A program made the translations under genes and the position numbers. Under the pieces are notes generated by a model. The model saw nothing but the letters and a program-made list of their open reading frames with translations. It did no database searches and was not told the origin of the DNA. A DNA stretch of 59,088 nt from Acidimicrobiaceae bacterium. GTDB lineage: Bacteria; Actinomycetota; Acidimicrobiia; Acidimicrobiales; Aldehydirespiratoraceae. The stretch lies in contig JAPOYA010000010.1 in NCBI GenBank assembly GCA_026706815.1, positions 1 to 59,088 of the forward strand. The letters are read 5' to 3'. Of the stretch, positions 8,442 to 16,765 are shown in pieces. Numbering within the stretch: position 1 is the first letter of the stretch; each line of letters begins with the position of its first letter.

Positions 8442-10404
8442 ATGCGTTCACCTAGATGGTCGTGGCCTGTGGTCGATGCCACCACGTTTGGCGCCAGCGG
8501 CGACTTGGCGAAGGTATTCCGAAACGAAGAGGTGAAGGCACCCGGGTTCTTCGCCGCCGACCCTATCCACCCTGATGCAGCATTGCTGGCTCGCGAGGCG
8601 ATACAGAATGCCTGGGACGCGGCGAGGGAGCGTCGTGAGTCGCAGATGCCCGAGGAACGGCTGCCCTTTGAGATCCGCTTCCGTTTCTTCGACGTCGGCG
8701 GTGATGAAGCCGAAGCGCTGATCAACCGCCTCGGTTTGCATGAACTCGAAGAGCGTGCGGCCCGTGTCGGTGACAGGCGACAGATCGGCCTGACCGAGAG
8801 CGACTGCTTCGCCGAACTCAGCCGAGGTGGTGATCTACGTCTCTTGGAGGTATCCGAGTCTGGCGGAGGGGGTATGGGCGGTGTTTGGGGTACCCAGCAG
8901 TCGAAACTGTGGCTGGCGATGTGCAGTACCGGCTTCACTCCGGCCTCCGGGGGGCGCGGCGGCTCCTTCGGTTACGGCAAGGCTGGCCTGATCCGCGCGT
9001 CCGCCATCCGAACTGTGATCGCGTACTCCTGTTTCGGCGGCCTGCCTGAAGACAATAACGTGACGCGCCGTCTGCTCGGCATGACCTACTGGGGGCCGCA
9101 CGATTTTGAGGGCGAGCAGCACAAGGGCTGGGCGCACTTCGGTTCCGAACACAGCGGTCAGGACGGGATCTATCCGGCAGTGGACAGGGAGGCGGACGAC
9201 TTGGCCACCGGTCTCGGGATGGAACTGCGCTCCGCGGAGTACCCGGAACAGATCGGCACCACGATGCTGTTGGTTTGTCCGACGGTGGATCCGGTTGACC
9301 TCAAACGTGCCGTTGAACGCTATTGGTGGCCGGCCTTGGAGGACAGCGGTGAACTGCAGTTCGACGTGAGCATCGTCGACGAGACCGCGCCGGAAATCGG
9401 GGGGGGGGGGGCTTGTCCCGCGCCCGAAGTCAAACCCGAATCTGCGCCCGTTCATCGACGCCTACCAGGTGGCGACGACCTCCCAGGACGCCAGACGGGA
9501 CAATGCCCGCAAGCACAAATTGGGATCTCGCACCGGTTACGACGGGGTCGGGGATCTCGGCCTGGTCACCGAACTGCCGGGCTGGTCGCAGCCGGTAGCG
9601 GGCGATTCTGATGGTGAGGATTACGGCGAGGTCGAGCATTGCAGTCTCGTGGCACTCGTTCGCTCGCCGCGCATGGTCGTGGAGTACTTCGTGGCCCGGA
9701 AGAAAGCTCCGCACATTCGCGGAGTCTTCGTTGCCGATAAGGCGGTCAACGAAGCGCTGCGGCAGACCGAGCCGAAACTGCACGACGCCTGGGAGTCTAC
9801 CAGTGACGGTTCCGATGTCCGGCCCGAGGACACCGCGGTCGCGAGATTTGTCCGGGGTCGGATCAAGTATCACGTCGACCAGTTCAGCCGCAACAGCACG
9901 CCGCGTACACCAGACCCAGATCAGTTGCGACTGCCCGAATGGGATCGTCTCATGCGTCTGCTGCTGCGGGGTACGGGCCGAAGCAGGCAGTCGCCGCCGC
10001 AGGCCGGTCCGCGTCCGTTCTCGATCCAGCCAGGTGAACGGCTCACGCAAGGTGTTGACGGCCGGTTGGAGCTCGGCGGCACCGCGAGGATCGGTTTCAG
10101 CGAGCACCATGATCCTGAGGCCGATCCACGCCACGAGGTGGAGGTGGTGATCCGCTGCGGCTTTGTCGCTGAGGACCGCCGCTCGGATTTGCTGGAGATC
10201 GAGATCGACCCGCCGGCGGGATTCAGCCGACACCCGGACAAGCCCGAGTTCTTCACGGGGCACTTGTTCGTGGGTCAAGACGTTGCTTTTGAGTACAGCT
10301 GCGAGCCGTATGAGGCTGACTGGACGGTCGAGTTGACTGTTGACGCGGATTTCGTGTCGGTAGGGACTGAGCTGAGGCCCGTCTCCAGTGGGAGCGACGC
10401 GTGA
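8442..10404 (+). CDS. GHKL (Hsp90/MutL/MORC-like) ATPase of a putative defence operon, interrupted at a 13-G tract
   Basis: The N-terminal half carries GHKL ATPase motifs: N box AREAIQNAWDAA (residues about 49-60), a G1-like LLEVSESGGGGMGG (about 134-147, with Glu where Asp is usual) and G2 GGRGGSFGYGKAG (about 170-182). At 9399-9411 a run of 13 G shifts the frame; the upstream frame then runs on without similarity to 9611. With 12 G the frame passes through four Gly codons into LVPRPKSNPNLRPFIDAYQ and on to the stop at 10404, giving about 653 residues. The overlap of this stop with the next start (10401) supports the full-length form. MORC-like GHKL ATPases occur in restriction-modification loci. 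The tract may be a phase-variation switch or a sequencing error. A GTG at 8391 is an alternative but upstream of the -10 box. Confidence 0.75.
9399..9411 (+). repeat. homopolymer of 13 G inside the GHKL ATPase gene
   Basis: Thirteen consecutive G residues lie exactly at the point where the reading frame changes from one half of the ATPase to the other. Tract lengths of 9, 12 or 15 would give one continuous protein, while 13 is out of frame. This length is far beyond other homopolymers in the window. Confidence 0.9.
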
Positions 10405-11405
10405 GTCGCGAGAAGCGTACGATCCGCCCCTACACCGTTGCTTCGGGTCTGAGTTCTGCGTTCAAATCGACCGAGGTGCGGCTCGGCGACGACCTGTCCT
10501 GCTCGGCCGGGTCAAGCTTGACGGTCGACGACGGAACGTTTACTCGGCGCGAAGTGTGGGTCGAGTGGACGACTGAGAGTGAATTCGACCGATTTTGCAG
10601 ACGCCTGACCAATGCGGCCGCGGACACAGGGGTTCATCCTCGGTGGCTCCGCCTCGTGGTCGTGGCCCGCACGGGCAGCCTGAAGCTCGCTGAGAAACTC
10701 CTCGATCACGGGCTCGACAGGCTCGACGACATCGAAAGGTGTACTCGCCTCGACTTGGATCCCGGTGGGGAGCGCAGACCCGTGTTCTGCGCTGGAACCC
10801 ACGGCACCGTGGTGGATGCGTACGTGGCACTGTCACCGGACTGGACCTCGGGTTCGTTGGTGGAGCGTCGACTCCCCAAACGGGCTGCCTCCTGGCTCGC
10901 CAGGGCGACATTTAGACTCGAGGCAAGCGCCCAAGCCGCCGTGCTGTTCCAGCCGCGACCGCTGACCGAGGCCAAGAGAGAAGAACTCGGACTCCCCCAG
11001 GGAACCCTCCGCTTCATCGACCTCGGAGGCCAAGACCTAGAGGAGGCGATCGAAGGCACGCCCGATGTCGACGTGTTGGTCGATGAGGGCACTCTGACAG
11101 CCCTCAACGCGAACAGGACGTCCGCGGCGGCCGTGTTCTTCCAGCGGCAGCTTCTCCTCGACTTCGTCAGCGCCGTGGTGTTTGAGTACGCCCGGAGTGC
11201 AGATTCTGGCACCATCACCCTTTACGAAGATGTCAAGGACTCGCTCATCGGCAAGGTCGTGCAGCTCATCGCCGAGCCGAACGATGAAGCCCGCGATAGA
11301 ACTCTACGCCAGTGTCGGAGTGATCCTGCGCGGCTCGTGGCTTTGGCCGAAGACGTTCTCCGTTTGCGTGAAGGAGTCAACCAACTGTTCCGGGCGGCAC
11401 GGTGA
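10401..11405 (+). CDS. unknown protein, third part of putative defence operon
   Basis: The 334-residue protein starts with an overlap of 4 bases with the ATPase stop (GTGA-type), so it is translationally coupled. I recognise no named family. It has an early beta-rich part with EVWVEWTTESEFDRFCRRL, a mixed middle, and a helical C-terminus (FFQRQLLLDFVSAVVFEYAR, followed by regularly spaced helices to the end). No Walker motif, PD-(D/E)XK, HNH or PIN signature and no membrane segment are visible. Its position between a GHKL ATPase and a DUF6339-like protein in a methyltransferase operon suggests a role in DNA recognition or as an adaptor; this is inference. Confidence 0.8.
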   Translation: MSREKRTIRPYTVASGLSSAFKSTEVRLGDDLSCSAGSSLTVDDGTFTRREVWVEWTTESEFDRFCRRLTNAAADTGVHPRWLRLVVVARTGSLKLAEKLLDHGLDRLDDIERCTRLDLDPGGERRPVFCAGTHGTVVDAYVALSPDWTSGSLVERRLPKRAASWLARATFRLEASAQAAVLFQPRPLTEAKREELGLPQGTLRFIDLGGQDLEEAIEGTPDVDVLVDEGTLTALNANRTSAAAVFFQRQLLLDFVSAVVFEYARSADSGTITLYEDVKDSLIGKVVQLIAEPNDEARDRTLRQCRSDPARLVALAEDVLRLREGVNQLFRAAR

Positions 11406-12211
11406 GTTGCCTGACTCTCAGCTTAGGCGAGGCTCTTGAAGTCTCGGAGAACCGGATCGCCCGTTTGCGTAGCGGTCTCGACGATGCAGGAAAACCAACT
11501 GGGCCTTTGGTCATCGACTCTCTCAACGAAGACATGAACAACAGGGGCCACTTCAGTGGTGAAGAGCACGAGTTCTCCGACCAACTGCTCGAATCGGCGC
11601 GACACGAGATAGAGGATCTCATCGGCTCGCATCCGGCCGACCTCAGTGGTGCGCGCAAAGACGTTGTCGAAGGCAAGGCGTCTTTGGTGCTGCACCGCGC
11701 GATCAGCGACTTGGGAGCCGATTTTGTGATGCTCGATGATCCCGGTTTCTGGCGCTACGTGGCGATCGCGCATCTATGGAACTTCGCGGTATGGCGCGAG
11801 TACGGGACTCTGTTCCCCAAGCCCAAGGCCTCAGGCGAGCCAGCCAGTTCTCCGGCACGGAAGTTCGCGGTCTATGTCGACGGTCGCAAGTTTCATGAGT
11901 GCGTGCCGTCGCGTATGTGGCTGCGGGTCAATGTGCTCGGCGGGCAGGAACTCGACCTGGCCTTCAAGGCCGAGGGCAGCACCGATTTCTGGCGCAGTCA
12001 CATCCTGCGAGTGAAGGCCGGGGAGCATCCTGGGATCGTACGGGCGATGGCTCGCCGCCAAGCGGAGGAGTCCACTCGGCTGGCGACTACTCCGCTGCGA
12101 GAGTTTGCCAAGCAACTTAACCGCACGCTGCAAAATCTCGTATCCGCCATGCTTGACGACGAAGCCGCGGACGTGCTGGTCGAAGAACTTTGGGAACGGC
12201 AACTCCGGTGA
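11402..12211 (+). CDS. DUF6339-like protein of putative defence operon
   Basis: The 269-residue protein overlaps the previous stop by 4 bases and its own stop overlaps the next small frame by 4 bases. The pattern PGFWRYVAIAHLWNFAVWRE and the later Arg-rich strand segment recall DUF6339, a family I associate from memory with phage-defence neighbourhoods; this needs an HMM check. The N-terminus (LSLGEALEVSENRIARLRSGLD) is helical. No catalytic motif is evident. It is predicted to be cytosolic and to act with its coupled neighbours. Confidence 0.78.
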   Translation: MSCLTLSLGEALEVSENRIARLRSGLDDAGKPTGPLVIDSLNEDMNNRGHFSGEEHEFSDQLLESARHEIEDLIGSHPADLSGARKDVVEGKASLVLHRAISDLGADFVMLDDPGFWRYVAIAHLWNFAVWREYGTLFPKPKASGEPASSPARKFAVYVDGRKFHECVPSRMWLRVNVLGGQELDLAFKAEGSTDFWRSHILRVKAGEHPGIVRAMARRQAEESTRLATTPLREFAKQLNRTLQNLVSAMLDDEAADVLVEELWERQLR

Positions 12212-12300
12212 GCAACGACGATGGATCGGTTGCCCCGATGTCACAGCGGCGTGCTCAACTGATGATCGTGGAGATGCGATTTGAGAGGAAAGCGGCGTGA
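12208..12300 (+). CDS. 30-residue ORF linking two operon genes by start/stop overlaps
   Basis: A GTG at 12208 overlaps the stop of the DUF6339-like gene (GTGA), and the frame ends in a TGA at 12298-12300 that overlaps the GTG start of the methyltransferase at 12297 (again GTGA). The product would be a basic 30-residue peptide containing AQLMIVEMRFERKAA. Either it is a real microprotein, a fossil of a longer gene (for example a Vsr-like protein), or a translational relay that couples methyltransferase synthesis to upstream genes. The double overlap is hard to ascribe to chance but is the only evidence. Confidence 0.45.
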   Translation: MSNDDGSVAPMSQRRAQLMIVEMRFERKAA

Positions 12301-13692
12301 GTCTCGGAAACGTGGCCGACTCGGCAACGTCGGGTAACGGCTCGGCGCGTTCGGCCACTCTCGTTGACGGCGACCAGTTGGTGCGCTCTGTGCCGATTGG
12401 TTCGGGGGAGATTCGTTCGCATGTAACCCTTGAAGAGTCATCTTCGATGAACGGTGGTTCGGTTCAGGCGGACCTCATGGGTGCTTGGTGGCTGGCGTTC
12501 ATGCAAGGAACCATGCCGTCTGCCGGACCCGTTAGGCGGCCCGGTGAGAAGTTGGTGCTTCGGGTCGCGGACCTGTTCAGCGGAATCGGTGGATTCTTGG
12601 TCGGTACGGGGCAACTTGCTGTTGAAGCAGGTGCGGAGCAACGCTGCGAGTTGGCCGTTGACATCGACGCCGACGCACTGGAAGTGCATCGGCGCAACCA
12701 TGGAACTCGCCGAACCGTTGCGGCGTCCGTGACTTCGCTGGTCGACTACCGGATTCGTGGATCGGGTGTAGACGCGGAGTTCGTGTATCCGCCTGAGATC
12801 CTTGACGACGGACTGTCTTCAGGGTGTGAAGACATCGACTTGCTGACCGCGGGCCCGCCTTGTCAAGGCCATTCGAATCTGAACAACCGCTCCCGACGAA
12901 CCGACCGCCGCAACCTTCTGTACCTGGATGTGCCGGCGTTCGCCGTTGCTTGTCGGGCTCGAAGCGTCGCCATCGAAAACGTCACCTCCGTCGTTCATGA
13001 CGGAGCGGACGTGGTCGCTACCGCCAAGGCGCTGCTGATTGCCAACGGCTACGAGGTGACAGAAGGCGTCCTGGCTGCCGATGAGATGGGCTGGCCTCAG
13101 ACCCGGCGGCGTCACTTTTTGATCGCTCGCCGTTTCGACGCCCCCCGGCCGTTCGGGACCGATACCTCTGGCCGAGGTGCGCGACCTGCTGGCCCAAGAG
13201 CGAGCTCGTTCGGTGGAGTGGGCAATCTGTGGTGGTCAGTCATTGTCCGACGACCCGGCTATGCACGACCTTCCCGAGTTCACCGAAGTGACTCGCGAGC
13301 GGATCGCCTGGCTCTTCGAAAACGAAAAGCACGATCTGGCCCTCGCTGAGCGGCCTGAATGCCACCAAGACGGAACAAGTTACGGCGCGGTCTACGGCCG
13401 AATGCACGGCAACAGGCCTGCACCCACGATCACGACCGGGTTCATGACACCGGGGCGAGGGCGCTTCGTGCATCCCACCGAACAGCGGACGCTGACCGCG
13501 GCCGAAGCAGCTCGTTTGCAGGGTTTTCCGGATGCTTTCGCCTTCCGGCCCGGCCCAGACAGACCTCCCACGCGGACCCAGCTCGCAAAGTGGATCGGCG
13601 ATGCCGTGACCGCGCCCTTGGGCTACGCCGCAGCGCTCTCTGCATTGGGTCCAGTTCTCGTAGATTCAGGGGGTCCCGAGCACAAACCGTGA
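12297..13692 (+). pseudogene. C5-cytosine DNA methyltransferase, frameshifted
   Basis: The first frame shows the C5-methyltransferase motifs I (VADLFSGIGGFLVG, residue about 92), IV with the catalytic Cys (LLTAGPPCQGHS, about 185), VI (IENV) and VIII (GWPQTRRRHFLIARR). After PRPFG at about 13150-13160 the frame drifts; the other frame continues with PIPLAEVRDLLAQE and carries motifs IX-X (LTAAEAARLQGFPDAF, WIGDAVTAPLGYAAAL) to the stop at 13692. One extra base near CCCCCC (13141-13146) or GGG (13156-13158) would explain it; the repaired protein has about 464 residues. It probably protects host DNA against the rest of the operon. A roughly 90-residue N-terminal extension before motif I is unusual. 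Decay, error or regulated frameshift are all possible. Confidence 0.8.
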
Positions 13693-13714
13693 ATAGCATC
13701 TTGATGTTGTTCTA

Positions 13715-13732
13715 ATCGCATCATGATGCGAT
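13715..13732 (+). promoter_or_regulatory. perfect 18-bp palindrome, vapBC operator
   Basis: ATCGCATCATGATGCGAT is a perfect 18-bp palindrome whose last base begins the -10 box TAACAT (13732-13737). A second imperfect half-site (GCATCTTGATG) lies just upstream at about 13696-13706. A ribbon-helix-helix antitoxin bound here would block the promoter, as is known for VapB proteins. Confidence 0.75.
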
Positions 13733-13744
13733 AACATGGCAACC

Positions 13745-13969
13745 ATGCGTACCACCGTGACTTTGGCTGATGATGTGGCAGCCGCTGTCAACGAGGTCCG
13801 CAGAACCGCGAACGTCGGCGTCAGCGAAGCTGTCAACCGGCTCGTGCGAAAGGGTCTCGCCGAGCGTGCGACTACTCCTCAATACGAACACCTGAGCTTC
13901 GATGTCGGGATGAAGATCGACGTCAGCAACATCGGTGAGGTCCTCGCGTTGCTTGACGAGCTCGACTGA
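13745..13969 (+). CDS. vapB: VapB-type ribbon-helix-helix antitoxin
   Basis: The 74-residue protein starts MRTTVTLADDVAAAVNEVRR, the strand-helix of a ribbon-helix-helix DNA-binding domain, followed by NVGVSEAVNRLVRKGL. The C-terminal part would wrap the toxin. I chose the ATG at 13745 rather than 13736 because TAACAT lies 7 bases upstream, the leaderless spacing used elsewhere, and because family members begin at this residue. The gene ends 3 bases before vapC. Confidence 0.87.
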   Translation: MRTTVTLADDVAAAVNEVRRTANVGVSEAVNRLVRKGLAERATTPQYEHLSFDVGMKIDVSNIGEVLALLDELD

Positions 13970-13972
13970 CCC

Positions 13973-14401
13973 GTGCTGGTCGACGCGAACCTCCTGTTGT
14001 ACGCCGTGGACAGGTCTTCGGTCCACAACAGACGGGCCGAGGAGTGGCTGGTCGGAGTGCTGAGAGGGAACAGCCGGGTCGGTTTGCCGTGGCAGACGCT
14101 CGGCGCATTCGTCCGCATTGTCACGAATCCCCGCATCAACGAGCACCCGTTGAAGCCCGACCAAGCGTGGGCCTGCGTTCAAGCGTGGGTCGGCGCGGAG
14201 GTGTGCTGGATTCCTCCAGCGACTCAGAGGACAGCGACGATCTTCGGAGGCCTGATAGTCCGACACGGGGTGACCGCCAACCTGGTCCCCGATGCGATGC
14301 TGGCCGCGCTCGCCATAGAGCACGGCTTGACAATCATGAGCGCCGATTCCGATTTCGCCCGGTTCAGCGAAGTCCGCTGGCAGAACCCGCTCGCGCCCTA
14401 G
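13973..14401 (+). CDS. vapC: VapC-type PIN-domain RNase toxin
   Basis: The 142-residue PIN protein shows the acidic quartet: Asp4 in MLVDANLLLYAVD, a Glu near AEEWLVG, then VPDAMLAALAIEHG and MSADSDFARF. These residues hold Mg2+ for ribonuclease activity, usually against tRNA or rRNA. It starts with GTG 3 bases after vapB, so the pair is one operon. Its stop shares the palindrome CTAG with the stop of the convergent APH-like gene. Confidence 0.9.
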   Translation: MLVDANLLLYAVDRSSVHNRRAEEWLVGVLRGNSRVGLPWQTLGAFVRIVTNPRINEHPLKPDQAWACVQAWVGAEVCWIPPATQRTATIFGGLIVRHGVTANLVPDAMLAALAIEHGLTIMSADSDFARFSEVRWQNPLAP

Positions 14402-15777
14402 CGCAGCGGACCGCGGGTCGGGCTGGGGTGGGCGGCGAACTTTTGGATCTGGTGATGCTTGGTCATCGCTGAGCCGGGCGGCCCCAAGAGCATGTGGGCG
14501 CGCAGATTGCGGCGGTGGAACAGCCTCACCAACTCCTCGTCGTGAGCATTGGTGTCGGCATTGGTGAGCACGAATCGTTCGAGTTCGGCCTCCCCCTGTT
14601 GCCAGTCGGCGGGTCTGTGTCCGAGCAGGAGATGCAGGTCGTCGAGGTTGGCCTGTTCGGTGGCCTCGCCGATCTCGTCGACGCGGGCAAGGTGGCGGGC
14701 CAGCCTGAAAGCGGTTCGGATCTGGTGACGCTGCACCGCGTCATCGATCTGTTGCGACCGCAGCATGCCCACCAGGTGTCGGTGCCCTGCCGCGCCCTGC
14801 GAACGCGTCGGCTCAGGCGTCTCGACTCCGGGCAACTCGATCTCGAGCATCTCGGCGAGTGCCTCGGTGGCGAAGAGGTTGGTCTCGCAACACCATTGCA
14901 GGTTGGTCATGAGATCCGAGGCTGCAGGCGGCTCCTTGATCGCGGCGCTGAACGCCAGTTGGTTGGTGAGCGTAAAAACAAAATGGTGGTGCTGAATCGC
15001 GTCGATATCGACTGGCTCGCCTCGCAACTCCTCGTAGCGGGCATACAGCTTTCCCATGTCGCCGTAGCCGACGATGGTGTCGCGCATCCGCCAAGCAGCG
15101 AGATCCATCATCGGATCGCCGATGTGGGCGATCTCAAGATCGAGCAGGGCCACGATCTTGCCGTCCGCGTGATGAAACTGACCCGAGTCCCACACGATGG
15201 GCGCCTCGCGCCCCTTGGAGTCGGGCGGGTTGCGGCGCAGCCAACCGAGGCAGAACTCCAGGAAGGGATCGGGGTACAGCTTCTGGGATCTGTAGACCTC
15301 TTCGTAGCGTTCCAAACCCACGGTTCCCGATGCAGCAGGGCTCTTGGCTCGAAGGATTCCGGCGGCCGCGAACGGCTCAGGGTCGAGAGCGTGAAGCCGG
15401 GCGAGATGACCGAGGTAGTCGTCGACCGCCGCTGCCCGCTCGTCGTCGGGCGTGTCGGGAAAGTGTTCCTGCCCGCTGACCCGGTCCATTACGTAGGCGT
15501 GGGGAGAATCGATCATTCCGTGGACCGCGGCAACCGGAATGCCCCGCTCCTGCAGCAGCGATTGGAAACGCATTTCGTGTTCGAGCGGAAAGATCAAGGG
15601 CATGTCGGCACGCTCGGCTCGCACACACAGTTCCAGCGTCTCGCCATCACGCGCCAGGTCGGCGAACCACACCGGGCGCCAGCGAGGCTGTTGTTCGATC
15701 CCTACGACATCGCCGCCCAGTTCACGCTCAAGCCACGCGATGATCTGCCCGGTGTGTTCAGGCGCGGGAACATACAT
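14398..15777 (-). CDS. APH-family phosphotransferase (ACAD10/11-kinase-like)
   Basis: The 459-residue protein belongs to the aminoglycoside-phosphotransferase fold group. It shows a helical lid region with YVMDRVSGQ, the catalytic region VWDSGQFHH (in place of the classical HGD loop), and the metal-binding LLDLEIAHIGDPMMDLA. Proteins with this WDSGQF variant often lie near fatty-acid genes and resemble the kinase domain of acyl-CoA dehydrogenases 10/11. The MaoC gene next door fits lipid or hydroxy-acid metabolism rather than antibiotic resistance. About 100 C-terminal residues beyond the kinase are not recognised. The start at 15777 is set by TAACGT 7 bases upstream and the normal N-terminus MYVPAPEHTGQI. 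Confidence 0.82.
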   Translation of the reverse strand: MYVPAPEHTGQIIAWLERELGGDVVGIEQQPRWRPVWFADLARDGETLELCVRAERADMPLIFPLEHEMRFQSLLQERGIPVAAVHGMIDSPHAYVMDRVSGQEHFPDTPDDERAAAVDDYLGHLARLHALDPEPFAAAGILRAKSPAASGTVGLERYEEVYRSQKLYPDPFLEFCLGWLRRNPPDSKGREAPIVWDSGQFHHADGKIVALLDLEIAHIGDPMMDLAAWRMRDTIVGYGDMGKLYARYEELRGEPVDIDAIQHHHFVFTLTNQLAFSAAIKEPPAASDLMTNLQWCCETNLFATEALAEMLEIELPGVETPEPTRSQGAAGHRHLVGMLRSQQIDDAVQRHQIRTAFRLARHLARVDEIGEATEQANLDDLHLLLGHRPADWQQGEAELERFVLTNADTNAHDEELVRLFHRRNLRAHMLLGPPGSAMTKHHQIQKFAAHPSPTRGPLR

Positions 15778-15784
15778 CGCCCCG

Positions 15785-15790
15785 ACGTTA
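15785..15790 (-). promoter_or_regulatory. -10 box (TAACGT) of the APH-like gene
   Basis: Minus-strand TAACGT ends 7 bases before the start codon and no ribosome binding site intervenes, so the mRNA is probably leaderless. Confidence 0.5.
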
Positions 15791-15923
15791 CATAACTGTC
15801 GAGTGAACAGGCCAGAGATGCGCCGGCACGAGGCTCGTGGTTTGTGCCGCGAAGTCAGCACCGCGCCGCAGAATACTCAGCGGTGTTCCCGCGCCTAGCA
15901 GATGCGCGGTATCTGTGTTGGCC

Positions 15924-16763
15924 TCAGCGGAGGGTGAAGACGCCGGCGTCGAAGACCACTCGGTCACCGACCCGGGTCTGGAACAGAGTCCGACCGTTCA
16001 CATCCCACATGTGGACGTCGAGACGCTCGCCGGGAATGACCGGAGACTTGAAGCGTCCGCCCATCGACCCGAAGCGGCTGGTGTCACCGTCGCAACGCCC
16101 GTGCAGCAGTGCCCTGCCGGTGAAACCGAAGGTGCAGAGTCCGTGCAGGATCGGCTTGTCGAAGCCCGCCATGCCGGCGAAGGACGGGTCGCTGTGAAGC
16201 GGGTTCCGATCGCCGTTGAGGCGATACAACAGGGCCTGGTCGGTGCGGGTGTCGTAACCGACCACCGTGTCGGCATCGCGTTCGGGCAGAGCCCAGTCGG
16301 TGGCGGGACCCCGATCACCTCCCCATCCGCCCTCACCGGAGATGAACAACCCCGAGCGGCTGGTCCAAAGTGGTGCTCCGGAGGTATCGGCAACGGTTGT
16401 CTCAAGACGCACCAGAGCGGCTTTGCCCTTGTCGTAGATCGCTGCCACCTTGCCGATGCCGACGGCCGAGCCCTCGGCCGGGAGGGTCTGATGCAGCTCG
16501 ATTGCCTGTTCGCCGTGCAGCAGGGCCGCGAGGTTGTAGTCACCGAATTTGGGCATCTTTCCGGCGCCCATGACCACGGCCTGGGTGGGCAGCGCAACCT
16601 GTTGCACGTCCTTGGTGTTCTCGGTGGTGAATTCCAACTCGAAGCCGGTCGGGTCGGTCATGCCCGCGCCGACGCCGAGGGCGTAGAGCAGGCTGTCGCT
16701 TGACGACCAGGTGACGTCTGCCGGCTCGCTGGTATTGCCGACGGCATCGGGATCGATGGGCAT
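15924..16763 (-). CDS. MaoC-family enoyl-CoA hydratase (hydratase 2, double hot-dog)
   Basis: The 279-residue protein has the N-terminal hot-dog repeat of eukaryotic-type hydratase 2 and a C-terminal MaoC domain with the signature YRLNGDRNPLHSDPSFA, whose Asp and His are the catalytic pair, followed by KPILHGLCTFG. It hydrates trans-2-enoyl-CoA to (R)-3-hydroxyacyl-CoA in fatty-acid or sterol side-chain breakdown. It is transcribed leftward and begins 2 bases after the TetR gene stop, so the two form an operon. Confidence 0.92.
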   Translation of the reverse strand: MPIDPDAVGNTSEPADVTWSSSDSLLYALGVGAGMTDPTGFELEFTTENTKDVQQVALPTQAVVMGAGKMPKFGDYNLAALLHGEQAIELHQTLPAEGSAVGIGKVAAIYDKGKAALVRLETTVADTSGAPLWTSRSGLFISGEGGWGGDRGPATDWALPERDADTVVGYDTRTDQALLYRLNGDRNPLHSDPSFAGMAGFDKPILHGLCTFGFTGRALLHGRCDGDTSRFGSMGGRFKSPVIPGERLDVHMWDVNGRTLFQTRVGDRVVFDAGVFTLR

Positions 16764-16765
16764 TG

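Noticed and set aside
9412..9611. Independent small gene in the frame after the G tract
   Set aside because: The frame to 9611 has no family similarity and overlaps the better-supported ATPase continuation.
8442..13692. DISARM, BREX, Dnd or MADS system
   Set aside because: DrmA/DrmB, PglZ/BrxL, DndCD and other signature genes are all absent; only the methyltransferase is shared.
14398..15777. Aminoglycoside resistance gene
   Set aside because: The catalytic loop is the WDSGQF variant and the gene sits beside a MaoC hydratase and TetR; antibiotic-type sequence is not seen.
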